Positions 6,738-15,476 are shown, numbered from the stretch's first letter. The stretch: 64,000 nucleotides of DNA from Temperatibacter sp965603205 (GCA_965603205.1 CBFDCC010000011.1:1-64000), one strand, 5' to 3'. Notes: generated by a model not told the origin, from the sequence alone. Translations and numbers: made by a program.

Positions 6738-6751
6738 AAGTAGCCTGAATC

Positions 6752-7864
6752 TTACGACCAACTATCCATAACGGTATCAATGTCATATTCATCACCATCA
6801 CCCGCATTATGTTTGATAGTGGGCGGTGTTTTTGAAAAACGAGGTGCGGGCGATGGCTGTGTAACGCCGTCAATTTCGCTGTATATCGCGCGGTCTATCA
6901 CATGGGGGTGCGAGCGTGCCTCGTCCATGGTTAAAATTGGCCACACACAAGCATCACAATCGAAAAAAATCTCAGTCCAGTGATCACGAGTCTCCGCCTT
7001 GATGATATCTGCAAGTTTTTCTTTTTGGGCTCCCCACTTACTTTTATCCATTTGCACTTCAAAATCAGGATCATCAGTAAGACAAAAACGCTCTAAAATA
7101 AGTGCATAAAACTGCGGTTCAATCCCGCCCACGGACAAGTATTTTCCATCAGCACATTCATAACTGTCATAAAAATGCGGGCCGCCATCTACGAGATTTG
7201 TGCCGTGCGCGCCCCAACCCATTGTACCTTTAAATGCCCAAACAACAGATGCAAGTACAGCTGATCCGTCAACAATGGCCGCATCAACAACCTGACCCTC
7301 ACCTGTTCGTTGCGCGCTAAGAATACCTGCTAATATACCAAAGGCCAAGAACAAGGCGCCACCACCCATATCGCCGACCAGCGTAGGTGGAATAGCAGGT
7401 TTTTCATCCTTGTTGCCGATCAAATCAAGCACACCATTTATGGCAATATAGTTAGCGTCATGCCCTGCCAGATGAGAGATAGGGCCTGTTTGTCCCCAAC
7501 CTGTCATACGGCCATAAACAAGTTTTGGATTAACTTTTAACAACTCATCAGGACCAAAACCTAGTTTTTCCATAACACCTGGGCGGAAGCCTTCAATGAT
7601 CGCGTCGGCTTTTTCTATAAGCTCGAAGACCTTGGCTTTATTTTCAGCTTTGCGGATATCCATGCGCACCACACGACGGTTGCGTGCCAAGATATCAAAT
7701 TTACCCAACGAGAAAATATCGACCTTACCTGATTTACTGTAGATGCCTTTTGGCCTATCAATACGAACAACATCGGCCCCCATATCAGCGAGCATCATGC
7801 CACAAAAGGGTGCCGGGCCAAGGCCTGCAAATTCGACTATTTTAATACCAGCTAGAGGACCCAT
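6752..7864 (-). CDS. CaiB/BaiF CoA-transferase family protein, alpha-methylacyl-CoA racemase-like
   Basis: About 370 residues from ATG 7864 (GGAG 9 nt upstream; the longer frame to 7930 lacks family similarity). Alpha-methylacyl-CoA racemases epimerise the 2-methyl centre of branched acyl-CoAs for beta-oxidation; class III CoA-transferases share the fold. Visible: MGPLAGIKIVEFAGLGPAPF, MLADMGADVVRIDRP, then LAGHDANYIAINGVL (His at about 135) and PTLVGDMGGGALFLAFG (Asp at about 165), corresponding to the His/Asp pair of the racemase, with the later motif GGPHFYDSYECADGKYLSVG. Full length. It lies directly beside the IS481 end (about 15 bp), so its 3' flank was altered by the insertion. Confidence 0.85.
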   Translation of the reverse strand: MGPLAGIKIVEFAGLGPAPFCGMMLADMGADVVRIDRPKGIYSKSGKVDIFSLGKFDILARNRRVVRMDIRKAENKAKVFELIEKADAIIEGFRPGVMEKLGFGPDELLKVNPKLVYGRMTGWGQTGPISHLAGHDANYIAINGVLDLIGNKDEKPAIPPTLVGDMGGGALFLAFGILAGILSAQRTGEGQVVDAAIVDGSAVLASVVWAFKGTMGWGAHGTNLVDGGPHFYDSYECADGKYLSVGGIEPQFYALILERFCLTDDPDFEVQMDKSKWGAQKEKLADIIKAETRDHWTEIFFDCDACVWPILTMDEARSHPHVIDRAIYSEIDGVTQPSPAPRFSKTPPTIKHNAGDGDEYDIDTVMDSWS

Positions 7865-8184
7865 TTTCCATCTCCGTACATTTACAACCCGACCAGACAC
7901 GTTACATTTCTTGTGTCTCACATAATTCACTCACACGACAAAAGCAATAATTGCGGGCCCTTTTGGTCCCTTTTGCATTTTCGGGGCAAAAATAGACGCC
8001 TGCGGGCGCTCTTCTTCGGGTGAGGATTAACTGTTTGATAGGTGATGTTATTCCGTGATAATTGGCTCACTACTATTTTAAAAATATGAGGAAGACAGCG
8101 GTGCTTAGGCTTAATATACAGTGAACACTCTCAATAGATTGCATCAAACAAATCCGTGTGTTAGAAGCGCGCTATCACTGGATT
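7865..8184. other. Intergenic region without a recognised gene
   Basis: 320 bp between the CoA-transferase start and tRNA-Arg. It must hold the CoA-transferase promoter (reverse) and the tRNA promoter. I see no ORF, repeat copy or conserved RNA in it. Confidence 0.6.
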
Positions 8185-8261
8185 GGTTGCGTAGCTCAGC
8201 TGGATAGAGTACCAGATTCCGAATCTGGGGGCCCCGCGTTCGAATCGCGGCGCGACCGCCA
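8185..8261 (+). tRNA. tRNA-Arg(CCG)
   Basis: Acceptor GGTTGCG pairs with CGCGACC (one G-U), D-arm GCTCAGCTGGATAGAGT, anticodon stem CCAGA/TCTGG with loop TTCCGAA (anticodon CCG), T-arm CCGCG-TTCGAAT-CGCGG, discriminator G and encoded CCA. 77 nt. Confidence 0.95.
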
Positions 8262-8308
8262 GTGACTTTAATTAGTGATGCTAATCAACTCTCTACATCA
8301 CGATCAAA

Positions 8309-9055
8309 TTATTTAGCCTCACGGGCATTAATAGCCTCTGGTGTATCTTTAAATGGATATGTGTCATAAAATTTATATTTATAATATAGCTGTTGTAATT
8401 CTTTAGAATATTTATATTTTTTCCAAGCAGCCCCAACCTTATTGATGATCTCAGGTGCAGTCGTTTTTGAACATGATAGCCAATTTTCAATGGTGCCTAC
8501 ATGGCGTATTCTTTCAAACTCAGGCAAATCGTATGTGTCGCGCATATAGTCAAAAAGCATAATATTTTCCAGCCAATGAATAAAGCGGCCTGATTTGAGC
8601 AAACGCCCAACATCACTACGACTTTCCACCTGAACATGAGAAAGCTGTGACTTGGCTAGATGTTCATCAATCGCCTTACTACGCATGGCTAAAATGGGGC
8701 TAGATAAAAATGAAACATCAGCACTGCCTTTAGCTTTAAATATATAAAAATTCCCAACTATAGCTTTACCTAACATCACACGCGAAGGAATGCTCTCTGG
8801 CGCATTTGAGCCGATGCCACAATGGTTTTTACGATTGGATAGCATTGAATTCAGTCGTGGAAATGATCGTGCAGTAACGTAAAAAATATTATCAAAGTCG
8901 GGCAAAAGTAATTTAAACACATCCTGTTGCCACAGGAGAAGTTCATCAATAGAAACATCAATAACGACTATAGTTAATTTATTAGATTCATCTGTAGCAC
9001 TAGCCCTAAATGACATAGTGGCGATAATCATAAATAATAATATCAGTGGACGCAT
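8309..9055 (-). CDS. Orphan periplasmic solute-binding-like protein
   Basis: 248 residues with a cleavable signal peptide (MRPLILLFMIIATMSFRASA). The mature part resembles type 2 periplasmic binding proteins of the SBP_bac_3 kind: strand LTIVVIDVS near the start, IVGNFYIFKAKGSADVSF as hinge strand, SRSDVGRLLKSGRFIHWLEN in the second lobe and a C-terminal helix (AAWKKYKYSKELQQLYYKYK). No permease or ATPase gene is adjacent, so it may act in sensing or be a relic. A second orphan of this general type is at 51898-52626. Ligand unknown. Convergent with tRNA-Arg. Confidence 0.6.
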   Translation of the reverse strand: MRPLILLFMIIATMSFRASATDESNKLTIVVIDVSIDELLLWQQDVFKLLLPDFDNIFYVTARSFPRLNSMLSNRKNHCGIGSNAPESIPSRVMLGKAIVGNFYIFKAKGSADVSFLSSPILAMRSKAIDEHLAKSQLSHVQVESRSDVGRLLKSGRFIHWLENIMLFDYMRDTYDLPEFERIRHVGTIENWLSCSKTTAPEIINKVGAAWKKYKYSKELQQLYYKYKFYDTYPFKDTPEAINAREAK

Positions 9056-9190
9056 TAGCCTATATCTACTTCAAATAATATATTCATTAGTTCAATATAT
9101 TAATAATTTAAACACTTTTACATAACACAACCACTATATTATTTACATTTATAAATCAAAAAAAAATAATGTTTTGATATTTCTGTAAAA

Positions 9191-9218
9191 AAAGAGGCAC
9201 CTTATAAGGTGCCTCTTT
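9191..9218. terminator. Bidirectional intrinsic terminator
   Basis: AAAGAGGCACC (9191-9201), loop TTATAA (9202-9207), GGTGCCTCTTT (9208-9218): perfect 11-bp stem with A-tract before and T-tract after. It now stands alone upstream of a gene fragment. Confidence 0.75.
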
Positions 9219-9227
9219 CAAATCTTT

Positions 9228-9421
9228 ATTGTCGATGTACCTCATGAAAAGTACGGCACTATACCTATGCAAAATGTTGCACCTAAATTATCGGCGACAC
9301 CCGGTGAAATTAAATGGGCTGGCCCATTAGAGTTAGGCCAGCATAACCAAGAGATTTATGGCTCAATGCTTGGTATGGATGATGAGAAGCTGGCGTCTTT
9401 AAAAGCTGACGGCATTATCTA
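9228..9421 (+). pseudogene. 3' remnant of a CaiB/BaiF CoA-transferase gene
   Basis: In frame the sequence reads IVDVPHEKYGTIPMQNVAPK, LSATPGEIKWAGPLELGQHN and ends GMDDEKLASLKADGII before TAA at 9419-9421. This is the usual C-terminus of class III CoA-transferases (VDHP..G, SxTPG, G.HN..., LL.L). Upstream of about 9228 the sequence is a terminator, not coding. So only about 64 of roughly 400 codons survive. The neighbouring GntR regulator and isochorismatase-type hydrolase may have belonged to the same catabolic cluster. Confidence 0.7.
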
Positions 9422-9428
9422 ATCACTG

Positions 9429-10073
9429 TTAATTTAATGTCTCTAAAAATCGATGGTGCGCGGCCCTGATATGGGAGCACATTGTCGCCTCGCACCACTC
9501 ACCATCCCCCACTTTTAATCCTTCTATCAATTCTAAATGATGCGCATTGCTGCGACGGATATCTTCTTTAGTGTAATTATAAGCAGTGCGAGAAACCATA
9601 GGAGGGGAAAAAATTCGCTGGGCGGCTTGCATCAAAGGCTCGCTTTGTGTTGCCTCCAATATAACCCGATGAAAAATTCTGTTTGCCTCTAAAAACATAT
9701 CAATATCTATAGTTGCGTTGGGACCTTCTAATGCAGCGGCGACCTTGTCATATTGCGCTTGTAATATAGCTAACTGCTCCCGAGTAATATTACGTGCCGC
9801 CCGATAGCAAGCCATACCTTCAATTGTTGCCCGCAGTGCAAAAATATCAGCAATCTCCTGCACCGACCAATTTGCTACATAGCTACCAGAATTTGGTTTT
9901 GTCATAAGGTAGTTTTCAGAAGAAAGCCGTTGAATGGCTTCTCTGATAGGTGTGCGAGACACCCCGCATCTCTCCACTAACTGCTCTTCTTTTAAATGAT
10001 CCCCAGGCCCAAAAACACCATCAAGAATAGCGCGGCGTATAATGTCATAGGCTTGATCGGCTGCTTTGGTCAT
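9429..10073 (-). CDS. GntR-family transcriptional regulator, FCD subfamily
   Basis: 214 residues. N-terminal winged helix (about 5-68) with the family motif LVERCGVSRTPIREAIQRLS and SGSYVANW, then an all-helical FCD ligand-binding domain (about 75-205) with FALRATIEGMACYRAARN, FHRVILEAT and the metal/ligand His in HHLELIEGL and SHIRAAHHRF. FCD regulators usually repress sugar-acid, amino-acid or aromatic catabolic genes and release DNA on binding a carboxylate. Divergence from a decayed CoA-transferase (3' end at 9421, converging) and proximity to the hydrolase gene at 10157 suggest regulation of that catabolic cluster. Ligand unknown. Confidence 0.85.
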   Translation of the reverse strand: MTKAADQAYDIIRRAILDGVFGPGDHLKEEQLVERCGVSRTPIREAIQRLSSENYLMTKPNSGSYVANWSVQEIADIFALRATIEGMACYRAARNITREQLAILQAQYDKVAAALEGPNATIDIDMFLEANRIFHRVILEATQSEPLMQAAQRIFSPPMVSRTAYNYTKEDIRRSNAHHLELIEGLKVGDGEWCEATMCSHIRAAHHRFLETLN

Positions 10074-10156
10074 TAGATCATGATCCCCAATAGTTATGCT
10101 ACACTAAAGCCTATTAAAATACAGCGCCCGGGGCAAGTTGTTATCGCCTGAAGCGC

Positions 10157-10771
10157 TTAAATACTTGGCTGCGTTACTTGGCTTGCCTGCACCATAGCCC
10201 TAACTTCAGATAATGACATCACGTCCGCATATTTAGCGTGCATATCAAATAAATTAGCCGCATGAGCGTCGCTATTTCTGTCGCCAACTGCCTCGCGGGC
10301 GACAAAGGTAGGATAATTATATTGCAGAGCGTCAACTACGGTTGCCCGCACACAACCCGATGTGGTGAGGCCGGTCACTACAAGGCTGTTTACCCCCGCC
10401 GCTCTTAGCTGCTCATCAAGGTCGGTTTTATGAAAAGAACTTGCCCATTGTTTTTCGATTAAAACTTCGCCTCTCTTCTTGGCTAAGCGGTCATCGATTT
10501 TAACCCAATCGCTTTTGGGTGTAAGCACATTTAAATCATTCACTCGTCCGCGGAAAACGGTGGCTTGATCATCATTATGATAAACTACAGTGGTATAATA
10601 AACAGGCAATCTCAGCGATCTAAATAATTTTAACAGCTCAGCGTTTGCAGCAACCACAGCAGGGCAATCTGTCCCTAATGGGCATTCGCTATGTGTAAAG
10701 CCATTAATCATATCAACAAGTAATAGGGCTGGTCTATCACCCATTACCATGTTGTTACGCTGCAAATCCAT
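10157..10771 (-). CDS. Isochorismatase-fold cysteine hydrolase
   Basis: 204 residues, full length. The catalytic triad of the family is visible: Asp in ALLLVDMINGFT, Lys in VLIEKQWASSF, and Cys in LTTSGCVRATVVDALQ. The family hydrolyses amides such as N-carbamoylsarcosine, nicotinamide or maleamate, or isochorismate. The TTSGCVRATV context and IxxD start are closest to N-carbamoylsarcosine amidohydrolase-like members, but the substrate is not determined. GAGGAAAAC precedes ATG 10771. Same strand as the GntR gene, 83 bp upstream of it. Confidence 0.85.
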   Translation of the reverse strand: MDLQRNNMVMGDRPALLLVDMINGFTHSECPLGTDCPAVVAANAELLKLFRSLRLPVYYTTVVYHNDDQATVFRGRVNDLNVLTPKSDWVKIDDRLAKKRGEVLIEKQWASSFHKTDLDEQLRAAGVNSLVVTGLTTSGCVRATVVDALQYNYPTFVAREAVGDRNSDAHAANLFDMHAKYADVMSLSEVRAMVQASQVTQPSI

Positions 10772-10933
10772 ATCGTTTTCCTCTATGCTCGCTTACTATA
10801 TTGCTAAGGGTGTTTTATCAATCTGAATGACTTTATATGAAACAATCCCATATTCACTGCATAAAGTAGCATTTTTAGATTGATTGTCTTCGAATTACTC
10901 AGCTGTGAGACATTACTGCCACTCAATGTAAAT

Positions 10934-12115
10934 TTATAAAGATTGGGCCGCAACCCAGCCACTGGACCAAGCCCACTGGAAATTATAGCCGCCCAGCCAC
11001 CCCGTAACGTCAACACATTCGCCAATAAAATACAAGCCAGGCTGATGCTTGACTTCCATGGTTTTAGAACTTAGGTAATCCGTATTTACACCGCCAACTG
11101 TTACTTCCGCCGTGCGGTATCCCTCTGTTTTAATCGGATATATTGTCCAGCGTTTAATCATATTCTCAATAAGGATCAAATCAAGCTTCGACAGGTCAGC
11201 CATGTTTTTTTTAGGCAAATACTTATCCGCAAAAGCGCGGGCAAAACGGTTTGCCCATTTCTCAGATAACACCGTATGTAATGCCGATTTTGCCTTCGAA
11301 GCCTTCATGGTCAAAAGCCAATCCATCACATCCACACTCGGCATGAGGTCAATTATAACCGCCTCACCTTCAGACCAATAGCTGGACACCTGAAGAATAG
11401 CAGGGCCGCTAACGCCCCGATGGGTAAATAAAATATTTTCATCAAAACATATATCACCCACGCTCACACTGGCCGCGGTAGCCACACCCGTCATGCTGGT
11501 CATAAACTCTAGGTCGTCGCCAGCAAATTCAAAAGGCACTAGACCAGCCTTTAGTGGCGTGATCTCTATGCCAAACTGCTTGGCTATACTATGGCTGTAG
11601 CCCGTAGCGCCCATCTTGGGAATAGATAGCGCCCCTGTTGCCATCACCAATTTTTGGCTAGTGAAGATGCCCTGATTTGTTGCCAGTTTATAGCCACCAC
11701 CCTCGCCATATTCGATCGTTTCAATATTGGCCTGCGTGATAATTTTCACGCCAGCGTCAGCACATTCTTTCAGTAAAACATCAACAATTGCACCAGCTTT
11801 TTGATCACAAAACAGCTGACCAAGCTTCTTTTCGGTCCATGATATCTCGTGACGTGCGAGCATATCCATAAAGTCCCAGCATGTATAACGGCTCAGCGCT
11901 GACTTCATAAAATGCTGGTTTTGACTGACATATGATGTTGGCTCTATATTCATATTAGTGAAATTACAGCGCCCACCCCCAGAGATCATGATCTTGCCAG
12001 CGACCTTGCTACTTTTCTCTAGCAGCAACACCTTCTTGCCTAAACCACCAGCGGTCAGCGCGCACATCAATCCCGCAGCGCCACCACCAATAATAATCGC
12101 TTCAAAATTTGACAT
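10934..12115 (-). CDS. HI0933/BaiN-family FAD-dependent oxidoreductase
   Basis: 393 residues. N-terminal dinucleotide-binding motif AIIIGGGAAGLMCALTAG, then KIMISGGGRCNFTN, the diagnostic HI0933 motif, and PKMGATGYSHSIAKQFG, FTHRGVSGPAILQVSSYW. The C-terminal closes the FAD site (MEVKHQPGLYFIGECVDVTG, LGGYNFQWAWSSGWVAAQSL). Members are flavoproteins of uncertain physiological role (YhiN); gut relatives (BaiN) reduce bile-acid intermediates. No operon partner; single gene between the hydrolase and the chemoreceptor. Confidence 0.85.
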   Translation of the reverse strand: MSNFEAIIIGGGAAGLMCALTAGGLGKKVLLLEKSSKVAGKIMISGGGRCNFTNMNIEPTSYVSQNQHFMKSALSRYTCWDFMDMLARHEISWTEKKLGQLFCDQKAGAIVDVLLKECADAGVKIITQANIETIEYGEGGGYKLATNQGIFTSQKLVMATGALSIPKMGATGYSHSIAKQFGIEITPLKAGLVPFEFAGDDLEFMTSMTGVATAASVSVGDICFDENILFTHRGVSGPAILQVSSYWSEGEAVIIDLMPSVDVMDWLLTMKASKAKSALHTVLSEKWANRFARAFADKYLPKKNMADLSKLDLILIENMIKRWTIYPIKTEGYRTAEVTVGGVNTDYLSSKTMEVKHQPGLYFIGECVDVTGWLGGYNFQWAWSSGWVAAQSL

Positions 12116-12446
12116 ACAAAACTCCGTGCTACTAATTCGCTGGCATCGCGGCTGAAATTATTAAATATTGTTACATATGACTGAATACCATTAATCACCA
12201 TTAAAACATAGGTCACCTAACCCACTATTATAACAACTTTATGTAAAAAATTAGCTTTAAATTTTTACTAAATGCTATTTAACATGAGAATTTAGCTTTA
12301 AATTTTTATTAAATGCTATAGTTTGGTTGAAAATACTACCAACCATGTCTATGTTCTATAGAATTATCGGTATTCTGGGGGTTACTTATTAAGCTTAAAA
12401 GTGTATAAGGCAACTTGTAATTTTAGTTAAATAAAAGAGTTGAAGC
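12116..12446. other. AT-rich intergenic region upstream of chemoreceptor
   Basis: 331 bp between divergent genes. It contains a tandem 28-bp direct repeat (12251-12319). No coding frame seen. It should hold the promoters of both flanking genes. Confidence 0.6.
12251..12319 (+). repeat. 28-bp direct repeat, 41-bp period
   Basis: TTAGCTTTAAATTTTTACTA (and following AATGCTAT) at 12251-12278 recurs at 12292-12319 with one substitution (ACTA to ATTA). The period of 41 bp is about four helical turns, so both copies face the same side of DNA. Candidate paired regulator sites for the chemoreceptor gene, or a simple duplication. Confidence 0.7.
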
Positions 12447-14690
12447 ATGTCAATATTGAATAAAGTCATTAACAATAAATTCTTCACCGTCCGAAATGCA
12501 CTTTTTGCTGTAACATCGGTACTATTAATTATGGTTGTTTTACTTTCAGCCTCTAATATTATTACAGCAAATAACTCAAAATCAAAGGCTGAAACTTTAA
12601 TGTTAGTCAATGATATTGTTGAAGATATTGCTCAGCTAAAATTAGCTGTTGGCATGGAACGTACCGCCATAAGCACCGCTTATGGTTTTGAAGACACTCC
12701 TCCAGCCACTTTTTTAGATCGATTCGAAAATCAACGTCGTACCGTTGGTTTTTCTATCGATTCCATCCATGACAATATGAGTGGCCTAGACCCTTTTGAG
12801 GGCGTAGCTAAGCTGATCACTGCCTTAGATGCTTCTTATAAAGCCTATGATGAAAAAAGTAATGAAGTGAAAAATGACATCCAAAGCGCAAAAGAAGACC
12901 GCATCAACAAACGCTCCACTAAAATTCGCAATGTGTATAACGAACTAATCAACAAGGCATTGGCTCTACGCATTGGTATTGAGGCAGCTTATAAGCCATC
13001 AAATCCACAGATTGCGCTTATGACTGAACTTAAATATAAGCTATGGGTTATGGTTGAATATTCTTCACAAGATGCAGCCGCAGTCGGCGAGAATATCGCA
13101 GCACAAAAATCAATTTCTGCCTCTAACCTAGAGCGAGTTTCACGCTATAATGGGTATATACAAGGTGCATGGATACAGGCAGAGGCTATTGCATCATCTG
13201 GTATTTTAGGCGAAGCAATCAAAGCATCCGTACCGTTAATTCAGGCTGAATTTTTTGGTGTAGAAACAGAGAATGGCAACAAAAGTGGCGGGCAAAGCTT
13301 TAGCGAAACTAGAGACCTTGTTTATGAAGCGTCAGACTTAGAAGAAGAATACCCCCTTACTGGCGCTGAGTGGATTGACGCCACCCAAAAAGCAGCCGGT
13401 CCAATCAATAAAATGATCTTAAATGCTGGCAGACTAACTAAACAACTTAACCAAGACGCTGTGTCAGATGCTAATGGTGACGTAGTGCAGGAAACATTTG
13501 TTTTACTTATTACAATTGCTCTAGGCATAGTAGCCTTTTGGGTTGTTATCTTCCGTGTTGTTCGCCCTGTAAATGCTTTATCTGAAACCATGATGGAACT
13601 AGCCGATGGCAAGTTAGAAGTGGATATTCCTAATGCAGATCGTGTAGACGAGATGGGTTCTATGGCACGTTCTGTTGAAATATTTAAGGAAAATGCCCTA
13701 GAGCGACGCCGCCTAGTGGAAGAGCAAAAAACAGCAGAAGAAGCAGAGCGCCAACGCCAAGCTGAAGAAGAAGAAGCTGAACATCAACGGACAGAAGAGC
13801 GTCGTACTGAAGCGGCCCAAGCCGAGGAAGCAGCGCGCCAAGCTAATCGCCAAACCATGCTGGATCTAGCAGATCAATTTGAATCAGCTATAATGGGTAT
13901 TGTCGACAGTGTTGGCGTGTCCGCAAGTGGTATGGAAACTGCTGCTCAGGCTCTTACTAACATTGCAGAAAATACATCTGCCCAATCGGGTGTAGTGTCT
14001 CAAGCTGCGACACAAGCCAGCGAAAATTCAAACATGGTAGCAAGTTCTGCAGAAGAGCTATCAGCCTCCGTACGTGAAATTTCTGGTCAAACCAATCAAT
14101 CAAGTGAAAAAGCCCGCGATGCTGTAACTCGCACAGAAACAGCCTCTAACGATATTTCACAACTTGCAATCGCTGCCAATAAAATTAGTGATGTTGTGAA
14201 CCTAATTAATGACATTGCTGAACAAACAAACTTATTAGCACTTAATGCTACTATTGAGGCGGCGCGCGCTGGTGAAGCAGGTCGAGGCTTTGCTGTTGTT
14301 GCCAGTGAGGTTAAAAACCTTGCCAATCAAACCGCAACTGCTACACAAGAAATTAGTGATCAGGTGACTGGTATGCAAGATGCAACCGGCCAAGCTGTAA
14401 CTGCAATTGATGATATTAAGGCTATTATATCAGATATCGAAACTACAGCTGTCTCTATTGCCTCTGCGGTTGAGCAACAAGATGCCTCAACCCAAGAGAT
14501 TGCGCGTAATGTTGGTGAAGTATCAGCTGGCACAAGTGAGATGACTGTTAATATCCAGTCTGTGAGCCAAGGCGCTGCTGAGACCGGACAATCAGCCGGA
14601 CAAGTGCTGTCAGCAGCTCAAGAACTAACGAGCCAATCCAATGACCTACGCACCCAAGTAGAGGGCTTTCTATCGAAAATCCGCGCTTAA
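12447..14690 (+). CDS. Methyl-accepting chemotaxis protein
   Basis: 747 residues. TM1 about 15-40 (TVRNALFAVTSVLLIMVVLL), a long helical periplasmic sensor region to about 345, TM2 about 349-372 (LLITIALGIVAFWVVIF), HAMP from about 372 (RPVNALSETMMELADGKLEV), a Glu/Gln/Arg-rich coiled coil (about 415-470) and the cytoplasmic signalling domain. The CheA/CheW-binding hairpin tip is clear at about 588-605 (DIAEQTNLLALNATIEAARA, GEAGRGFAVVASEVKNLA). No C-terminal CheR-tethering pentapeptide is present (ends FLSKIRA). The ligand is unknown. No che genes lie near, so it signals to a pathway encoded elsewhere. Its 3' end has been tandemly copied downstream. Confidence 0.9.
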   Translation: MSILNKVINNKFFTVRNALFAVTSVLLIMVVLLSASNIITANNSKSKAETLMLVNDIVEDIAQLKLAVGMERTAISTAYGFEDTPPATFLDRFENQRRTVGFSIDSIHDNMSGLDPFEGVAKLITALDASYKAYDEKSNEVKNDIQSAKEDRINKRSTKIRNVYNELINKALALRIGIEAAYKPSNPQIALMTELKYKLWVMVEYSSQDAAAVGENIAAQKSISASNLERVSRYNGYIQGAWIQAEAIASSGILGEAIKASVPLIQAEFFGVETENGNKSGGQSFSETRDLVYEASDLEEEYPLTGAEWIDATQKAAGPINKMILNAGRLTKQLNQDAVSDANGDVVQETFVLLITIALGIVAFWVVIFRVVRPVNALSETMMELADGKLEVDIPNADRVDEMGSMARSVEIFKENALERRRLVEEQKTAEEAERQRQAEEEEAEHQRTEERRTEAAQAEEAARQANRQTMLDLADQFESAIMGIVDSVGVSASGMETAAQALTNIAENTSAQSGVVSQAATQASENSNMVASSAEELSASVREISGQTNQSSEKARDAVTRTETASNDISQLAIAANKISDVVNLINDIAEQTNLLALNATIEAARAGEAGRGFAVVASEVKNLANQTATATQEISDQVTGMQDATGQAVTAIDDIKAIISDIETTAVSIASAVEQQDASTQEIARNVGEVSAGTSEMTVNIQSVSQGAAETGQSAGQVLSAAQELTSQSNDLRTQVEGFLSKIRA

Positions 14691-14727
14691 GTTTGATCCT
14701 TTAGGTAAGCATAACATAATCAATAAA

Positions 14728-14752
14728 AAAGAGCCTCAAAAGGCTCTTTTTT
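14728..14752 (+). terminator. Terminator of the chemoreceptor gene
   Basis: GAGCCT-CAAA-AGGCTC (14731-14746) preceded by A's and followed by a T-run to 14752. An identical hairpin occurs in the duplicated copy at 15033-15054. Confidence 0.85.
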
Positions 14753-14784
14753 ATTATGTCAGTCTGTTCGGTTCATTAACCAAG

Positions 14785-15075
14785 ACGCCTCAAGCCAAGA
14801 GATTGCCGTATATTGGTGAAGCACAGCTGGCACAAGTGAGATGGCTGTAACGGCAAGTCTGTGAGCCAAGGCACTGCTGAGACCGGACAATCAGCCGGAC
14901 ATGTGCTATCAAGCAGCTCAAGAGCTAACAAAAGCCAAGCTAGTGACCTACGCACCCAAGCAGAGTGCCTTCCATCAAAAACTCGTACTTAAGTATGATC
15001 CTTTAGTTAAGCATAATATAATCAAAAAAAAAGAGCCTCAAAAGGCTCTTTTTTATTATATCAATCTATTCGGTT
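14785..15075 (+). repeat. Degenerate tandem copy of chemoreceptor 3' end plus terminator
   Basis: From GCCTCAAGCCAAGAGATTGC at 14785 the sequence follows 14484 onward of the chemoreceptor gene (GCTGGCACAAGTGAGATG, GAGACCGGACAATCAGCCGG, GACCTACGCACCCAAG), through the stop region, the same terminator hairpin and TTCGGTTCATTAACCAAGAC. Numerous substitutions and indels have destroyed the frame. The first copy of the 3' flank also carries the last bases of the TonB-C gene (14770-14787). Unit about 300 bp. Confidence 0.85.
15031..15055. terminator. Terminator copy in duplicated segment
   Basis: GAGCCT (15033-15038), loop CAAA, AGGCTC (15043-15048), A-rich on the left and T-rich on the right, so it can act for the TonB-C gene reading the other way as well. 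Confidence 0.75.
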
Positions 15076-15077
15076 CA

Positions 15078-15476
15078 TTAACCAAGACGCCATCCTAACG
15101 GAACAACAAAAGTTAGATTTTTGTCGGGCAGTGCAGCAGGTGGTTTTGGTAATGGGTTTATTTTTTCCATTACCTTTGGAATAACCTTATCAAGTACAGG
15201 TTCCCCAGTTGCCTGAACAATTTCAAAATTTAAAACAGCACCTGTACGATCGATGGTAATCCTCACTTTGGCTGAGCCTTCAATCTCTTTAGCAATTGCA
15301 GAGCGCGGATAAGGTGTCTTCTTAGACACTTTAGTCATCAAAGCCCGTTGCCATTTTTTAATGTCCGCTTTATCGTCAGCAGCTGCAATATTCATTGAGC
15401 CTGCGAAAAAACTCATCATAAGTAACGCAACAACAACTCTTGTTACATTACATAATTTACTGGATATTCTCAGCAT
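15078..15476 (-). CDS. Secreted TonB C-terminal-domain protein
   Basis: About 132 residues from ATG 15476 (GGAGAA about 6 nt upstream); a longer frame to 15506 adds ten residues without support. A signal peptide or anchor (VVVALLMMSFFAGSMNIAAA) is followed by a TonB-C type domain: YPRSAIAKEIEGSAKVRITI, DRTGAVLNFEIVQATGEPVL and FVVPLGWRL. The Pro-rich linker and periplasm-spanning region of true TonB are lacking, so it is a short TonB-family protein, not a complete energy transducer. No ExbB/ExbD genes adjacent. Its 3' end was involved in the neighbouring tandem duplication. Confidence 0.75.
   Translation of the reverse strand: MLRISSKLCNVTRVVVALLMMSFFAGSMNIAAADDKADIKKWQRALMTKVSKKTPYPRSAIAKEIEGSAKVRITIDRTGAVLNFEIVQATGEPVLDKVIPKVMEKINPLPKPPAALPDKNLTFVVPLGWRLG

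Noticed and set aside
5880..8261. Prophage attachment site at tRNA-Arg
   Set aside because: No duplicated tRNA 3' end was found near the prophage remnant, and the racemase gene separates them.
10804..11025. 73-codon minus-strand ORF
   Set aside because: Overlaps the 3' end of the BaiN-type gene in another frame and has no RBS.
14901..15098. 65-codon plus-strand ORF
   Set aside because: It is a shifted frame of the degenerate duplicated chemoreceptor tail.
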